From NCBI RefSeq assembly GCF_009812055.1, contig NZ_WQNH01000020.1, forward strand, positions 1 through 64,000: a stretch of DNA of 64,000 nt, given 5' to 3'. Position 1 is the stretch's first letter. Each line of letters opens with the position of its first letter. The stretch is from Chelativorans xinjiangensis. GTDB lineage: Bacteria > Pseudomonadota > Alphaproteobacteria > Rhizobiales > Rhizobiaceae. Below, piece after piece: positions 8,618-17,614 of the stretch. The translations under genes and the position numbers were made by a program. The notes beneath the pieces are model-generated. The model saw nothing but the letters and a program-made list of their open reading frames with translations, had not been told where the DNA came from and did no database searches.

Positions 8618-9532
8618 ATGATGCAGGTAGGCATTTTCACGGGATACTTTCCCTACACGCTGGAGGAGACGGCTAAGAAGATCCGCGCCCTCGACTTCAA
8701 CACGGTCCAGCTCGACATGCATTTCAAGGATATGGACCTGTCGGCCGGGCAGATCACCAAGGACAAGTGCATCAAGATCCGCGAGACCTTCCGTGATCAC
8801 AACCTGCCGATCTCCTGTATTTCGGGCTACACGAACATCATCCACCCCGACAAGGCGGAGCGCGAGCGGCGCGTCGGCTACCTGAAAGAGATCATCCGCC
8901 ACGCACAGTATCTCGGCAGCCCCTACGTCATATCCGAGACGGGCACCTTCAACACCGAGAGCGATTGGGTGCACCATCCCAAGAACAAGACGGAAGAAGG
9001 CTTCGAGGAATGCCGCAAGGTCATCGCTGACCTCGCCCAGCACGCCTATGACCATGGCGCGATGTTCCTGCTCGAGACCTACGTCAATAATGTCGTCGGC
9101 TCGGTGGAGGAGACGGTCAGGATGTTCGCCCAGGTGGATCATCCCGGCCTCGGCCTTCTCATGGACCCGACCAACTATTTCGAGACGCACAACATCGACC
9201 AGATGGACGCAATCCTCACTCAGGTCTTCGACACGCTGTCGGACAAGATCAGGATCGGCCATGCGAAGGATGTGAAGCGCTCGGGCGACGACAAGTCCGA
9301 AAAGCATGCCGACATCGGCGACGAGGAGGCGCTGGAGAGCCATACTTTCCGCGGCGTAGGCGAGATCGAACTGCCGGCGCCGGGTCTGGGCGAACTCAAC
9401 TACGACCTATATTTCCAGCGGCTTGCCAGGAAGCACCCGAACATTCCGATGATTATCGAGCATCTGGACGAGGCGGATGTGCCGCGCGCCAAGAAGTTCA
9501 TCGACGGAAAGTTGAGGGCGAACGGGTTCTGA
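8618..9532 (+). CDS. sugar phosphate isomerase/epimerase (xylose-isomerase-like TIM barrel)
   Basis: AP-endonuclease-2-type TIM barrel, 304 aa, of the group that isomerises or epimerises ketoses and inosose-like compounds. Metal-ligand positions typical of the fold are visible: Glu in FLLETYVNN, Asp in LMDPTNYFE, His in RIGHAKDV and Glu in MIIEHLDE. The ATG pair follows GGGAGGA. It is placed directly after the oxidoreductase and probably acts on its product. A GC-rich stem-loop separates it from the next gene. Confidence 0.85.
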   Translation: MMQVGIFTGYFPYTLEETAKKIRALDFNTVQLDMHFKDMDLSAGQITKDKCIKIRETFRDHNLPISCISGYTNIIHPDKAERERRVGYLKEIIRHAQYLGSPYVISETGTFNTESDWVHHPKNKTEEGFEECRKVIADLAQHAYDHGAMFLLETYVNNVVGSVEETVRMFAQVDHPGLGLLMDPTNYFETHNIDQMDAILTQVFDTLSDKIRIGHAKDVKRSGDDKSEKHADIGDEEALESHTFRGVGEIELPAPGLGELNYDLYFQRLARKHPNIPMIIEHLDEADVPRAKKFIDGKLRANGF

Positions 9533-9536
9533 TCCG

Positions 9537-9568
9537 GCGGCGTGGCGGTGTTGGCGCCGCCGCGCCGC
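9537..9568 (+). terminator. GC-rich stem-loop in the isomerase/DUF4432 gap
   Basis: A 12-bp stem (GCGGCGTGGCGG with CCGCCGCGCCGC, one G-T pair) and an 8-nt loop begin a few bases after the isomerase stop. There is no U-run, so it is more likely attenuation or mRNA protection inside the operon than termination. Confidence 0.5.
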
Positions 9569-9636
9569 TCGCAGGGCGAGGGATAAAGCAGACGAAAGGG
9601 TCGGCCGCTACCGGGCAGACAAGAGGAAGATCGACT

Positions 9637-10818
9637 ATGGTCCAACTATACGGGGAGGCGAGGTCGCGCCGCGACATCGCAGCCAGGGCGGGTTCTTTGT
9701 CTCAATTCGCCGGCGTCCGGCTGATGACGCTGGGCGACGGGCTGGAGCGCGGCATCCGCATGCTGGAATTCCGCACAGGCACGGGCCTGCGGTTCACGGT
9801 GCTCGTCGACCGCGCGCTCGACATCGCCGACTGCGAATATCGCGGTATGGCGATCGGGTGGCATTCGCCCGCAGGCTTCCGCCATCCCGGCCTGCACGAA
9901 TATGAGGGCGAGGGGGGACTGGCCTGGCTGCGCTCCTTCTCCGGCCTCATGGTCACCTGCGGCCTCGACCACATCCTTTTCATGTATGACGAGCCGGCCG
10001 ACCACTACGTCTACGGTCCCCGCAAGACAGTCAGCCATTCCATCCACGGCCGGGTCGGTACGATCCCGGCCCGATTGACGGGCTATGGCGAGCGCTGGGA
10101 AGGTGACGAATGTTTCCTTTGGTGCGAAGGCGTGGTCAGCCAGGGCACGGTTTTCGGCGAGGATCTGCAACTCGTCCGCCGCATCGAGGCGAAGGTTGGC
10201 ACCGACGAGATCAAGCTTTCCGACAGGGTGGTCAATCGCGGCTTCTACCGAACACCGCACATGTACTGCTACCACATCAATGTCGGCCATCCCGTGGTGG
10301 CCGAAGGCGCCCGCTATCTCGCGCCGATCAAGGACGTGGTGTGGGCCGCGCACGCAGGCGAAGACTATTGCAAGCAGAATGTCGGCTACCGCACTCTGGC
10401 CGGACCGCAGCGGAATTTTCACGAGCAGGTGTGGCAGCACGAACTGGCGGCATCCGATGAAGGCGAAGTGCCCGTCGCGGTCGTCAACGATGCACTCGGC
10501 ATCGGCTTCGAGGTCGTCACCCGCAAGGAGCAGTTTCCATGCATGTATGAGTGGCAGAACCTTCAGGCCGGGCAGTATGCACTCGGCATCGAACCGTCGA
10601 CCAACTACGTGCTGGGTCACGCCGCTGCCCGCGAGAGGGGTGAACTGATCTGGCTCGAGCACGGCGACGAGCGTGCCTACGACACGACATTCCGAATTCT
10701 CACCAGTGGCGACCAGATCGCGGCATCCGAGAAGCGTATCACGTCGCTCGCGGTGCAACCGGCTGAGGAGTACCCCGAACCCTCCGGACGGCATCTGCCC
10801 ATTGGAGGGCGTTCATGA
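9637..10818 (+). CDS. DUF4432 family protein (aldose-1-epimerase-like)
   Basis: 393 aa protein of the DUF4432 group, related by fold to galactose mutarotase. Recognisable stretches include RGIRMLEFRTGTGLRF, LVDRALDIADCEYRG and the His-containing HMYCYHINVGHP. Function in the family is not firmly established; members sit in sugar-catabolic operons, as here, and may epimerise or handle a sugar anomer. The start follows AGAGGAAG. Its stop overlaps the start of the next gene (ATGA), showing tight coupling. Confidence 0.8.
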   Translation: MVQLYGEARSRRDIAARAGSLSQFAGVRLMTLGDGLERGIRMLEFRTGTGLRFTVLVDRALDIADCEYRGMAIGWHSPAGFRHPGLHEYEGEGGLAWLRSFSGLMVTCGLDHILFMYDEPADHYVYGPRKTVSHSIHGRVGTIPARLTGYGERWEGDECFLWCEGVVSQGTVFGEDLQLVRRIEAKVGTDEIKLSDRVVNRGFYRTPHMYCYHINVGHPVVAEGARYLAPIKDVVWAAHAGEDYCKQNVGYRTLAGPQRNFHEQVWQHELAASDEGEVPVAVVNDALGIGFEVVTRKEQFPCMYEWQNLQAGQYALGIEPSTNYVLGHAAARERGELIWLEHGDERAYDTTFRILTSGDQIAASEKRITSLAVQPAEEYPEPSGRHLPIGGRS

Positions 10819-11603
10819 ATCTTCAGACAAAGAAAGAGAAGGCAGGCGTGATGTCGGTCGCCGACAAGACCATTCTCTACACGGGGGCGGCCGGCGGTCT
10901 GGGTGCCGAAACAACTCTTCATTTCCTGCGTGCCGGCGCCCGTGTCGTCGCCATCGATAACGATCGCAAGAAGGTCGAGGCGCTTCTTGGAAGGGTAAAA
11001 AGCGAGGGTTTGCAGGACCTGACCATGTGCGAGGCGGATTTAGCCGACCACGCGGACCTGCGCCGGCGACTGGATGAGAAGGCAAGGGAGCTCGGCGGCT
11101 TGGACGTCGTCATCAACAACGCCGCCATCTATCCCTCGAAGCCTTTCGAGCAATATACTATCGAGGAGCACCAGGCGGTCCAGCGTGTCAATGTCGATGC
11201 CGCCATTGTGTGCGTGCAGGCGGCGCTGCCCGGCATGCGGGAAAAGGGCTGGGGCCGCATCATCAACATCGCCTCCGTCACAGCCTATGGCGGCTGGGCG
11301 AACCTTTCACCCTATGTCCAGTCGAAGGGCGCGCTGATCGGCCTGACGCGGGCGTGGGCGCGCGAGTTCGGCCAGTACGGTATCACCGTCAATGCGATCG
11401 CTCCGGGCGCCTTTCCGACCGATGCCGAGAAGATTCACCCCGACCCTAAGGGCTACACCAGGTTCGTCCTCGACCATCAGGCGGTCAAGCGGCGCGGCCA
11501 TCCGCACGATATCGCCAACGCGCTGATGTTCTTCGCCTCCGAGGAGTCGGGCTTCATCACCGGACAGACGGTCAATGTCGACGGCGGCTGGGTGATGCAC
11601 TGA
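10815..11603 (+). CDS. SDR-family NAD(P)-dependent oxidoreductase
   Basis: Short-chain dehydrogenase of 262 aa. It shows the cofactor motif TGAAGGLG, the structural NNA (VINNAAIY), and the catalytic Ser/Tyr/Lys as NIASVTAYGG and YVQSK. The start is preceded by GGAGGG. It overlaps the DUF4432 gene by four bases and is followed within 20 nt by a CoA-transferase. It probably oxidises or reduces an intermediate of the sugar pathway. Confidence 0.88.
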   Translation: MNLQTKKEKAGVMSVADKTILYTGAAGGLGAETTLHFLRAGARVVAIDNDRKKVEALLGRVKSEGLQDLTMCEADLADHADLRRRLDEKARELGGLDVVINNAAIYPSKPFEQYTIEEHQAVQRVNVDAAIVCVQAALPGMREKGWGRIINIASVTAYGGWANLSPYVQSKGALIGLTRAWAREFGQYGITVNAIAPGAFPTDAEKIHPDPKGYTRFVLDHQAVKRRGHPHDIANALMFFASEESGFITGQTVNVDGGWVMH

Positions 11604-11619
11604 CATGAAGGACCAATCC

Positions 11620-12816
11620 ATGGGAATTCTGAGCGGTATTCGCGTGCTCGATTGCTCAATCGCAATGGCGGGGCCTTTTGCGGCCCAGCGCCTCGGCGAT
11701 CTCGGGGCAGACGTGATCAAGGTCGAGCCGGTCAAGGGGGAATGGCAGCGCCACGTCTCGGCCGGCGGCGCCAAAGGCAACCGGGTGAACGTCTCTTTCC
11801 TTTCGCTCAATCGCAACAAACGCTCGCTTGCGATCGACCTTAAGTCGGAGGAGGGGCGTAAGATCCTGCTCGACCTGGTGAAGACGGCTGATGTCTTCCT
11901 CCAGAACTACCGTCCGGGCGTCGCCAAGCGGCTTGGCGTCGACTACGAGACCCTCTTAAAACTCAATCCGCGCCTCGTCTATGTATCGATGTCGGGCTAT
12001 GGCGAGAGCGGGCCTTATGTGGACCGGCCGGGACAGGACCTGGTTCTGCAGGCCATGTCCGGTGCCATGCTTTCGGCGGGGCGAAAGGGCGAAGCGCCGA
12101 CGCCTGCCGGGCAATATCTGGTCGATGCTGTAACGGCCTATACCGCCTTCGAGGGCGCATTAGCGGCGCTCTTTCACCGCGAGCGGACGGGCGAGGGGCA
12201 ACGCGTCGACGTCAATATGCTCGACGCCATTACGACGATTCAGATGCAGGAGCTGTCGGTCTTCACCGTCGGCGGTAAGAAGCAAGAGCGTTCTGCCGAG
12301 CCGCACGCCCACGTCTATATCCGCGCGCCCTACGGCACTTTCGCCACGAAGGACGGCTACATCGTTATCGCTTTCCCGCCCCTGAAGACGCTGGGCGAGA
12401 TAATCGGCGAGGAAAGCTTCCTCACGATGGACGACGAGGTCGACAGCTGGTCGCGCCGGGATGAAATCTTCGCCAAGACACGCGAGAAGCTGACTGGGAA
12501 GACGTCTGCCGGGTGGCTTGCGCTCTTCGCCGAAGCCGATATCTGGGCGGGACCGGTCTATGGCTACGAGGATCTCGTCAATGATCCGCAGATCTCCCAC
12601 AATCGAACTTTTGTCGAGTACGAGCATCCCACCGAGGGGCGGGTGAAGACGCCCGGCTTTGCCATCAAGTTCTCGAAGACGCCTTCGCGTGTCGAACGCG
12701 GTGCGCCGCTTGCCGGCGAACATACGCGCGAGGTGCTCAAGGATCTCGGCTACCCGGATGAGGAGATCGATCGCCTCGAGAGCGAAGGCATTGTCGCGAC
12801 GGAACGGGCCGACTGA
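11620..12816 (+). CDS. CaiB/BaiF (class III) CoA-transferase
   Basis: Family III CoA-transferase, 398 aa, moving CoA between organic acids. The N-terminus is typical (LSGIRVLDCS, GPFAAQRLGDLGADVIKVE). The catalytic Asp of the family lies in PGQDLVLQAMSG. A start five codons earlier is possible, but AAGGA stands seven bases before this ATG. The stop overlaps the ATG of the next gene. With the enoyl-CoA hydratase two genes downstream it suggests that an acid product is activated and processed as a CoA ester. Confidence 0.9.
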   Translation: MGILSGIRVLDCSIAMAGPFAAQRLGDLGADVIKVEPVKGEWQRHVSAGGAKGNRVNVSFLSLNRNKRSLAIDLKSEEGRKILLDLVKTADVFLQNYRPGVAKRLGVDYETLLKLNPRLVYVSMSGYGESGPYVDRPGQDLVLQAMSGAMLSAGRKGEAPTPAGQYLVDAVTAYTAFEGALAALFHRERTGEGQRVDVNMLDAITTIQMQELSVFTVGGKKQERSAEPHAHVYIRAPYGTFATKDGYIVIAFPPLKTLGEIIGEESFLTMDDEVDSWSRRDEIFAKTREKLTGKTSAGWLALFAEADIWAGPVYGYEDLVNDPQISHNRTFVEYEHPTEGRVKTPGFAIKFSKTPSRVERGAPLAGEHTREVLKDLGYPDEEIDRLESEGIVATERAD

Positions 12817-13967
12817 TGCAGAGCTACCGTGGCCTCACCTGGGATCATCCGCGCGGCTACAATGCTCTGGCCGCGGCCGCCGCGCAGCTTGATCCCGGAC
12901 GCGACGGGCTCGAGATCGCATGGGACAAGCAGCCACTGGAAGGCTTCGAATCTCATCCGATCGAGGACTTGTGCAGCCGCTACGACCTTGTGGTGCTTGA
13001 TCACCCTCACGTCGGTGAAGCGGTGGCTGCGCAGTGCCTCATGCCACTCGAAGAGGTGTTCGACGGCGGCTTTATCCGGGAGCTCGAGAAGGCGACGATC
13101 GGCCCCTGCCTAGCCAGCTACCGTTTTGCCGGCAGACATTGGGCCCTGCCGCTGGATGCGGCAACGCAGGTCATGGCAGTGCGCACCGACCTCCTGGACG
13201 GGGACCTGCCGGCCACCTGGGAAGATGTCCGCGCGCTCTCGAAGTCGTGCGGCAAGGTCGTGCTCTCGCTGGCAGGCCCGCACGCTATTCTTTGCTACCT
13301 TTCCATCGTGACCGCGCTTGGCGAAGCACCAGCCGAGCGCGACCCGGACGTGCTTGTCTCGCGAGCAACCGGCGAGGCGGCCTTCGAACTCATGCGCGAG
13401 CTTGCAACCGGCAGCCCGCCGAGTGTCGGTGCGAAAAACCCGATCGGCATCCTCAGCCATATGGCCGAGAATGAGGACGTCATCCTCTGTCCTCTAATTT
13501 ACGGCTATGTGAACTACGCAGCGCCCGAGAGGGGCCACCCGATCCGTTTCGCGAATGCGCCGCGCATTTCGCCGGAAAGCCGGCCGGGATCGACGCTCGG
13601 CGGTACCGGAATTGGAATCTCCGGCCGGTGCGCCGTGTCATCGGAGCTGAAAAAGCATCTGCAATGGCTGTTGGGTGATCACGCTCAGAGGGAATTCATT
13701 CCCTCGCATGAAGGACAGCCAAGCAGCCATTCTGCTTGGCAGGATGAGGAGGTCAACAGGCGTTGGGACAATTTCTACCGCGATACCGCCGCGACGCTTG
13801 AGGCGGCCTATGTTCGTCCGCGCCACGCCGGCTACATCGCCTTTCAAACCAAAACTTCAGCCTACCTACGCGAGGCACTCTCGCGCGGCGAAAAGTCCGC
13901 GCGGGCCGTCGATGCCATTCAGGCACTTTACGAGGAAAGCCGTCCCGTGAAGGGCGGGGAGAGATAG
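12816..13967 (+). CDS. extracellular-solute-binding-like protein lacking a signal peptide
   Basis: 383 aa protein with the overall look of a type I (SBP_bac) ABC receptor: LVVLDHPHVGEAVA, WALPLDAATQVMAVRTDLL and a C-terminal repeat of binding-protein helices. It begins MQSYRGLTWDHPRGYNALA with no hydrophobic signal, lipobox or Tat motif, so it should be cytoplasmic unless exported by an unusual route. It overlaps the CoA-transferase stop and abuts the enoyl-CoA hydratase, with no cognate permease adjacent. It may be a ligand-binding or ligand-delivery subunit for these enzymes. The family call is moderate and the role is unknown. Confidence 0.7.
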   Translation: MQSYRGLTWDHPRGYNALAAAAAQLDPGRDGLEIAWDKQPLEGFESHPIEDLCSRYDLVVLDHPHVGEAVAAQCLMPLEEVFDGGFIRELEKATIGPCLASYRFAGRHWALPLDAATQVMAVRTDLLDGDLPATWEDVRALSKSCGKVVLSLAGPHAILCYLSIVTALGEAPAERDPDVLVSRATGEAAFELMRELATGSPPSVGAKNPIGILSHMAENEDVILCPLIYGYVNYAAPERGHPIRFANAPRISPESRPGSTLGGTGIGISGRCAVSSELKKHLQWLLGDHAQREFIPSHEGQPSSHSAWQDEEVNRRWDNFYRDTAATLEAAYVRPRHAGYIAFQTKTSAYLREALSRGEKSARAVDAIQALYEESRPVKGGER

Positions 13968-14738
13968 ATGAGCGAAGACGTTCTTTTCGAGATTGACGGT
14001 CACGTCGCCACCATCACGCTCAATCGGCCGCAGAAGCTGAACGCCGTTACACCGGAAATGGCGGACGCGATCGTGGCGGCGGTGAGGGAATGCAACGATA
14101 GCGATACGATCCGTTGTGTCGTGGTGACAGGCGCAGGCGAGAAATCCTTCTGTGCCGGCTCCGATATCCGCGAGTTGGATACATACGAGACGCCCTGGCA
14201 GTTCCGTAATCGGCCGGACTATTGCGATGCCATCCGCGCACTGCTCAAGCCGTCTATCGCCGCCGTCAATGGCTATTGCTTCGGCGGCGGACTGGAGACG
14301 GCCATGTCTTGCGACATCCGCATTGCGTCGGATAACGCGCAGTTCGCGGCGCCAGAGATCAAGCTCGGCTGGATCGGGGGCGGGGGGATGGCGACCTATC
14401 TCGCGCACTCGATCGGCGCTTCCAACGCTGCATTGATGATCATGACCGGCGATCCTGTGCCGGCCGAACGCGCTCTTGCATGGAACCTTGTGAGCGAGGT
14501 CGTGCCGCAGGCTAAGCTTCTGCAACGCGCGAAAGAGATTGCCACGACCATCGCCAGTCGCGCGCCGATCGCGGCCGAGACTGCGAAGCTCAACTTGAAG
14601 GCTGCATTTACGATGCCTCTTGAGAAAGCGATCGAATACGAGCGCGACCTTCAGACGATCTGCTTTGCCACCGAGGATGCCCGTGAGGGCAGGGTGGCCT
14701 TCAAGGAAAAGCGCGCGCCGACGTTCAGGCGCCGGTGA
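13968..14738 (+). CDS. enoyl-CoA hydratase/isomerase family protein
   Basis: Crotonase-fold enzyme of 256 aa. The oxyanion-hole segments are FCAGSDIRELD and YCFGGGLETAMSCD. The usual catalytic-Glu region reads APEIKLGWIGGGG, where Gly replaces the common Pro. It starts directly after the stop of the upstream gene with a GGGGAGAG ribosome site. Coupled with the CoA-transferase it would hydrate or cleave a CoA ester. Substrate unknown. Confidence 0.87.
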   Translation: MSEDVLFEIDGHVATITLNRPQKLNAVTPEMADAIVAAVRECNDSDTIRCVVVTGAGEKSFCAGSDIRELDTYETPWQFRNRPDYCDAIRALLKPSIAAVNGYCFGGGLETAMSCDIRIASDNAQFAAPEIKLGWIGGGGMATYLAHSIGASNAALMIMTGDPVPAERALAWNLVSEVVPQAKLLQRAKEIATTIASRAPIAAETAKLNLKAAFTMPLEKAIEYERDLQTICFATEDAREGRVAFKEKRAPTFRRR

Positions 14739-14790
14739 CGGGATTTGGTGCCGGGGCAGGGTCCCCGATGAGGAGTGGAGGAGAAAAGAC

Positions 14791-15717
14791 ATGAGACGAT
14801 TTTTTATAGCAGCAGCCGCTGCGTTTCTGACAGCGGGCGCTTCCGGCGCCTATGCGCAGGAGCAGAGAACCTTCTATCTACTATCCCACGGCGGCGAATC
14901 CGATCCGTTCTGGATCGACTGGAACGCGGGTGCGCAATCTGCCTGCGAGCAGCTCAATGTCACCTGCAACATCTCCTTTTCCGGCGGCGATTTCGCCGTG
15001 CAGAAGGAGGCACTGAATGCGGCGATCGCGTCGGCGCCCGATGGCATCGGAACGACATCGGCCCAGCCGGGCCTGTGGACCGAAGAGGTGAAGCTCGCCC
15101 ACGAAAAGGGCGTACCGATCGTTTTCTTCAACACCGATGACCCCGACACTGGCCGCGACGCCTATGTCGGCGCCAATCTCAGGCTCGCGGGGCAGATCTG
15201 GGCCAATTATCTGGTCGACAACGGACTGGTGGAGGAGGGTGATAGCGTCTTCATGCCGGTCGAGGTGCCCGGCGCCAGCTATCAGCAGCTCGAGACTGAA
15301 GGGATTGCCAGCGTCTTCGATCCGCTGGGCATCAAATACGATGTCGTCGATGCCGGCACCGACCCCGCCGGCGTCATCCAGAAAATGTCGGAGTATCTGA
15401 TCGCTAACGATGTCGACGCCGTCATCGCGCTCGGCGACCTGGTCGCTGCCAGCGTGCAGCGGGTCTTCGACAATGTTGGCATGGCACCAGGCGCCGTTCC
15501 GGTAGTCGGATGGGGCAACTCCAAAGAGACGGCCAATGCGGTCAAGGATGGATACGTGAACGCGGCGCTCTGGCAGTATCCCGCACATCAGGGCTTCATG
15601 CCGGTCGCGCTACTGAAGATGGCCGCTGACGGCCAACCTATCGGCTACGATATCTTCACGCTGCAGACCTATGACAAGAACAGCGTCCAACCGATTCTCG
15701 ATCTCTATGGCGAATAA
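14791..15717 (+). CDS. sugar ABC transporter substrate-binding protein (RbsB-like)
   Basis: Periplasmic receptor of 308 aa, Peripla_BP_4 type. A clear Sec signal (MRRFFIAAAAAFLTAGASGAYAQ) precedes the two-lobed domain (FYLLSHGGESDPFW, IAALGD-like VIALGDLVAASV). A GGAGGAG ribosome site decides the start. It heads a receptor-permease-ATPase set. It is the second importer in this cluster, so the locus may take up two related compounds or the same one with two affinities. Confidence 0.9.
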   Translation: MRRFFIAAAAAFLTAGASGAYAQEQRTFYLLSHGGESDPFWIDWNAGAQSACEQLNVTCNISFSGGDFAVQKEALNAAIASAPDGIGTTSAQPGLWTEEVKLAHEKGVPIVFFNTDDPDTGRDAYVGANLRLAGQIWANYLVDNGLVEEGDSVFMPVEVPGASYQQLETEGIASVFDPLGIKYDVVDAGTDPAGVIQKMSEYLIANDVDAVIALGDLVAASVQRVFDNVGMAPGAVPVVGWGNSKETANAVKDGYVNAALWQYPAHQGFMPVALLKMAADGQPIGYDIFTLQTYDKNSVQPILDLYGE

Positions 15718-15728
15718 CACTCTTTCCG

Positions 15729-15750
15729 GCCCGGACAGCGATGTCCGGGC
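15729..15750 (+). terminator. perfect 9-bp stem-loop after the RbsB-like gene
   Basis: GCCCGGACA and TGTCCGGGC form a perfect stem capped by GCGA, a GNRA-type tetraloop, 11 nt after the receptor stop. No U-tract follows. It probably sets receptor:permease ratio by protecting the upstream mRNA. Confidence 0.6.
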
Positions 15751-15796
15751 TCCAAACCGCTCTGTTAACCGCGATGGGGATGCAGGGGGGCCGTCG

Positions 15797-16774
15797 ATGA
15801 AACACTCCCGCTGGCGCGCGCTCTTGCGCAAGCCGGAGACATCATCCTTTCTCATTCTGTGTCTGGCCGTGGTTTTCTTCACGGTTGCGAATGACAGATT
15901 CCTGTCGCCACTCAACGTGTCCAATCTGCTGGCCTTCCTGCCCGAGCTCGGTATCATCGCGCTCGGCATGACGCTGCTCCTGACCGCGGGCGAGTTCGAC
16001 CTCTCGGTCGGTGCGGTCTTCGCATTCTGCCCCGTTATCTCGATGCTTCTTGTTCAGCACGCCGGCATTGATCTCGGGACGGCGCTGATCGTCGGCTTCG
16101 CGTTGACGGCAACCATCGGCGCAGCCAATGGCCTGTTCGTGACGAAGGCCGGCATTTCGTCGTTCCTCGTCACCTTGTCGATGCTGCTGCTGGTGCGCGG
16201 CTGTACGCTTTTTGCCACTCAGGGCTTTCCGCTGGCGAGCTGGAGCGGCGAGTCGATTCTGCAAATCCTGCTCGCAGGCAGCTTCTATGTCGGCGAGGTG
16301 CGGCTGCATGCATCCATCATCTGGTTCGCCGCCTTGGCTGCCCTGATGTTCTACGTGCTCAACTACTCCAAGGTGGGCAACTGGATCTCGGCCATAGGCA
16401 GCAATCGCAGCGCCGCGGTTGCTCGCGGTGTGCCTGCCGACGCCGTCAAGATCGGTCTTTTCATCGTCACCTCGCTCCTTGCGGGGCTTGCCGGCATCAT
16501 CAGCTCGCTGCGAATCTCATCGGCGTCTCCGGTCGCCGGAGATCAGTACGAGCTGGAAGTCATAGCTATGGTCGTTGTCGGCGGGACAGCGCTCACCGGC
16601 GGTCGCGGCACGATCATCGGCACGATCATCGGCGTGTTCCTGTTGCGCATCATCCGCAACGGCATCGTTCTGGTCGGCGTGCCGGGTCTTGCCTTCAACA
16701 TCTTTGTCGGCGGCATCATTCTCATCATGCTGATGGTGCACTCCATCGTACATAAACGGTCGATTCGGAGCTGA
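15797..16774 (+). CDS. sugar ABC transporter permease (RbsC/FrcC-like)
   Basis: Membrane subunit of the second sugar importer, 325 aa with 8-10 hydrophobic spans and the conserved LTAGEFDLSVG segment near the first third. The ATG used follows a run of G's (GCAGGGGGG). An in-frame ATG 90 nt earlier overlaps the receptor gene and would add a charged, Pro/Arg-rich leader containing the stem-loop sequence, which makes it unlikely. Confidence 0.87.
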   Translation: MKHSRWRALLRKPETSSFLILCLAVVFFTVANDRFLSPLNVSNLLAFLPELGIIALGMTLLLTAGEFDLSVGAVFAFCPVISMLLVQHAGIDLGTALIVGFALTATIGAANGLFVTKAGISSFLVTLSMLLLVRGCTLFATQGFPLASWSGESILQILLAGSFYVGEVRLHASIIWFAALAALMFYVLNYSKVGNWISAIGSNRSAAVARGVPADAVKIGLFIVTSLLAGLAGIISSLRISSASPVAGDQYELEVIAMVVVGGTALTGGRGTIIGTIIGVFLLRIIRNGIVLVGVPGLAFNIFVGGIILIMLMVHSIVHKRSIRS

Positions 16775-16778
16775 GATC

Positions 16779-17573
16779 ATGGTGCGGCAGACGACACAGG
16801 AAGTGCTCAGGCTCGAAAACGTCACTAAGTCCTTCGGCAATGTGCAAGCCCTCAACGGGGTCAGCCTCGCCGTAGGCGACGGTGAGGTGGTCGCGCTCCT
16901 GGGTGACAACGGCGCAGGCAAGTCGACGCTGATCAAGGCGATCTCCGGCCTGCACGGCGTCGACAGCGGGGATATCTACATCGGCGGCAAGAAGGCGGAG
17001 ATTCGCAGCGCACGGGATGCCATGAATCTGGGCATAGAGACCATCCACCAGGACAGTTCTCTGGCGGTCGATCTCAGCATAGCCCGCAACCTGTTTCTGG
17101 GGCGGGAACCGGTGCGCGCCAGCTTTCTCGGTCCGCTGGCACCGCTCGACCTTGCCCAGCTCAAACGCCAGGCATCGGAATTGCTGAAGCGGGTCGGTAT
17201 CAAGAAGAACCTTGACGCCGACGCGCCGATCAGGGCGCTGTCGGGCGGCGAGCGCCAGTCGATCGCGATTTCACGCGCGATGCATTTCTTCGCCAAAATC
17301 ATCATCCTTGACGAGCCGACGAACAATCTCGGTGTCGAGGAAACGCACGGCGTTCTGAACTTTATCAGGGAGGTGCGTGATGCCGGCCATACGGTCATCT
17401 ATATCACTCACAATATCCATCACGTTTTCCAGGTGGCCGACCGCATCGTTATCATGCGTCAGGGCACAATCGTGGCGGATATAGACGCCGCCGACACGGA
17501 CATCCTCGAGGTCGAGGCGATTATCACCGGGGCCGATCGACGCGAGCTGGCAGCCGAGGTGCGGCGAAAGTGA
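16779..17573 (+). CDS. sugar ABC transporter ATP-binding protein, single-domain (FrcA-like)
   Basis: 264 aa ATPase with one nucleotide-binding domain, as in FrcA of rhizobia and unlike the two-domain RbsA. Walker A is LGDNGAGKST, the signature ALSGGERQSIAISRA, Walker B IIILDEPTNNLGVEE, and the switch His lies in YITHNIHHVF. It would act as a homodimer beneath the preceding permease. Last gene of the long plus-strand run; the next gene is convergent. Confidence 0.9.
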   Translation: MVRQTTQEVLRLENVTKSFGNVQALNGVSLAVGDGEVVALLGDNGAGKSTLIKAISGLHGVDSGDIYIGGKKAEIRSARDAMNLGIETIHQDSSLAVDLSIARNLFLGREPVRASFLGPLAPLDLAQLKRQASELLKRVGIKKNLDADAPIRALSGGERQSIAISRAMHFFAKIIILDEPTNNLGVEETHGVLNFIREVRDAGHTVIYITHNIHHVFQVADRIVIMRQGTIVADIDAADTDILEVEAIITGADRRELAAEVRRK

Positions 17574-17614
17574 AAGGACTGCGGATCGCTGGCGCGACTT
17601 CCCCACTGCTAATT

